This document shows positions 31,948-32,061 of a DNA stretch of 32,061 bases, piece after piece. The translations under genes were made by a program, and so were the position numbers. The notes below the pieces were generated by a model, which did no database searches, had not been told where the DNA came from, and saw only the letters and a list, made by a program, of their open reading frames with translations. This stretch comes from Dehalococcoidales bacterium. Lineage in GTDB: Bacteria > Chloroflexota > Dehalococcoidia > Dehalococcoidales > CSSed11-197. The stretch lies in NCBI GenBank assembly GCA_028717385.1, contig JAQUNW010000012.1, positions 1 through 32,061 of the forward strand. Reading direction: 5' to 3'. Within the stretch, counting starts at the first letter, position 1; each line of letters begins with the position of its first letter.

Positions 31948-31976
31948 TTGACATCATTATACTGTTAGTGTATCAT
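31948..31976 (+). promoter_or_regulatory. Outward promoter at the right end
   Basis: Perfect TTGACA (31948-31953), 17-nt spacer, TATCAT (31971-31976), directed out of the window and divergent from folP. The remaining 85 bases show no start codon with a ribosome binding site. Confidence 0.55.
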
Positions 31977-32061
31977 TGGAAATTAGTTGCCATTTTGTTA
32001 TTAATCATCTTAATCTCCCAAATAACGGTAACTGGTTTTAATTATTTTAAACAAGTAATCT

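Noticed and set aside
1-32061. tRNA, rRNA, CRISPR arrays, insertion sequences or prophage genes
   Set aside because: None seen on reading either strand; gaps are short and genes are housekeeping types.

Overview
The window is an ordinary-looking bacterial chromosome segment, densely packed and without mobile elements, CRISPR, rRNA or tRNA genes that I could see. The gene set fits an anaerobic member of the Chloroflexota, most likely Dehalococcoidia. Pointers are a trkA-trkH-alaS-ruvX block, an AlaRS with a Cys-rich insertion, a ClpC carrying a UVR motif, a Na+-pump decarboxylase pair and selenium/molybdenum hydroxylase maturation genes. This placement is inference from gene content, not from a marker gene. 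Start codons are often TTG, and two genes (a DUF47 protein and guanylate kinase) appear to lack any ATG/GTG/TTG at the right place.

Layout. Positions 1-59 hold the 5' end of rsmD on the minus strand, running off the left edge. Positions 60-839 are gene-poor and contain a nested TATGTA palindrome. Positions 840-3804 are a four-gene plus-strand operon: yqeB, a SAM methyltransferase, yqeC and an XdhC/CoxI protein, for maturation of a selenium-dependent molybdenum hydroxylase. An unrecognised 415-residue acidic-tailed protein follows (3933-5180), convergent with a solitary corrin-ring gene, cobJ (5209-5952, minus). clpC has its own sigma70-type promoter and terminator, and is followed by a small OadG-like subunit (missed by a 60-residue cutoff) and OadB. 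A SWIM zinc-finger mini-protein is convergent with folC and a GIN-domain envelope protein.

From 12.8 to 17.8 kb lie pyrF, a small helical protein, holA (minus), a membrane protein with an active-site-deficient PAP2 protein, and a DUF47/PiT phosphate transport pair. Minus-strand remA-gmk and a degenerate YchF-type GTPase follow. From 20.2 to 30.1 kb the plus strand carries trkA-trkH (K+ uptake), alaS-ruvX, a CLC channel with CBS domains, a heme-O-synthase-like UbiA prenyltransferase and tgt. The right end is a minus-strand folP-folK-queD operon convergent with tgt, so folate-pterin and queuosine genes meet there. A strong promoter at 31948-31976 points out of the window.

The most unusual items are the probable AUA start of the DUF47 gene, the missing canonical start of gmk, a YchF paralogue with an altered P-loop, a PAP2 protein lacking two catalytic residues, a methyltransferase built into the selenium-hydroxylase operon, several near-leaderless transcripts, and four convergent gene pairs whose stop codons overlap by exactly 4 nt. 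No obviously new multi-gene defence or mobile system is present.
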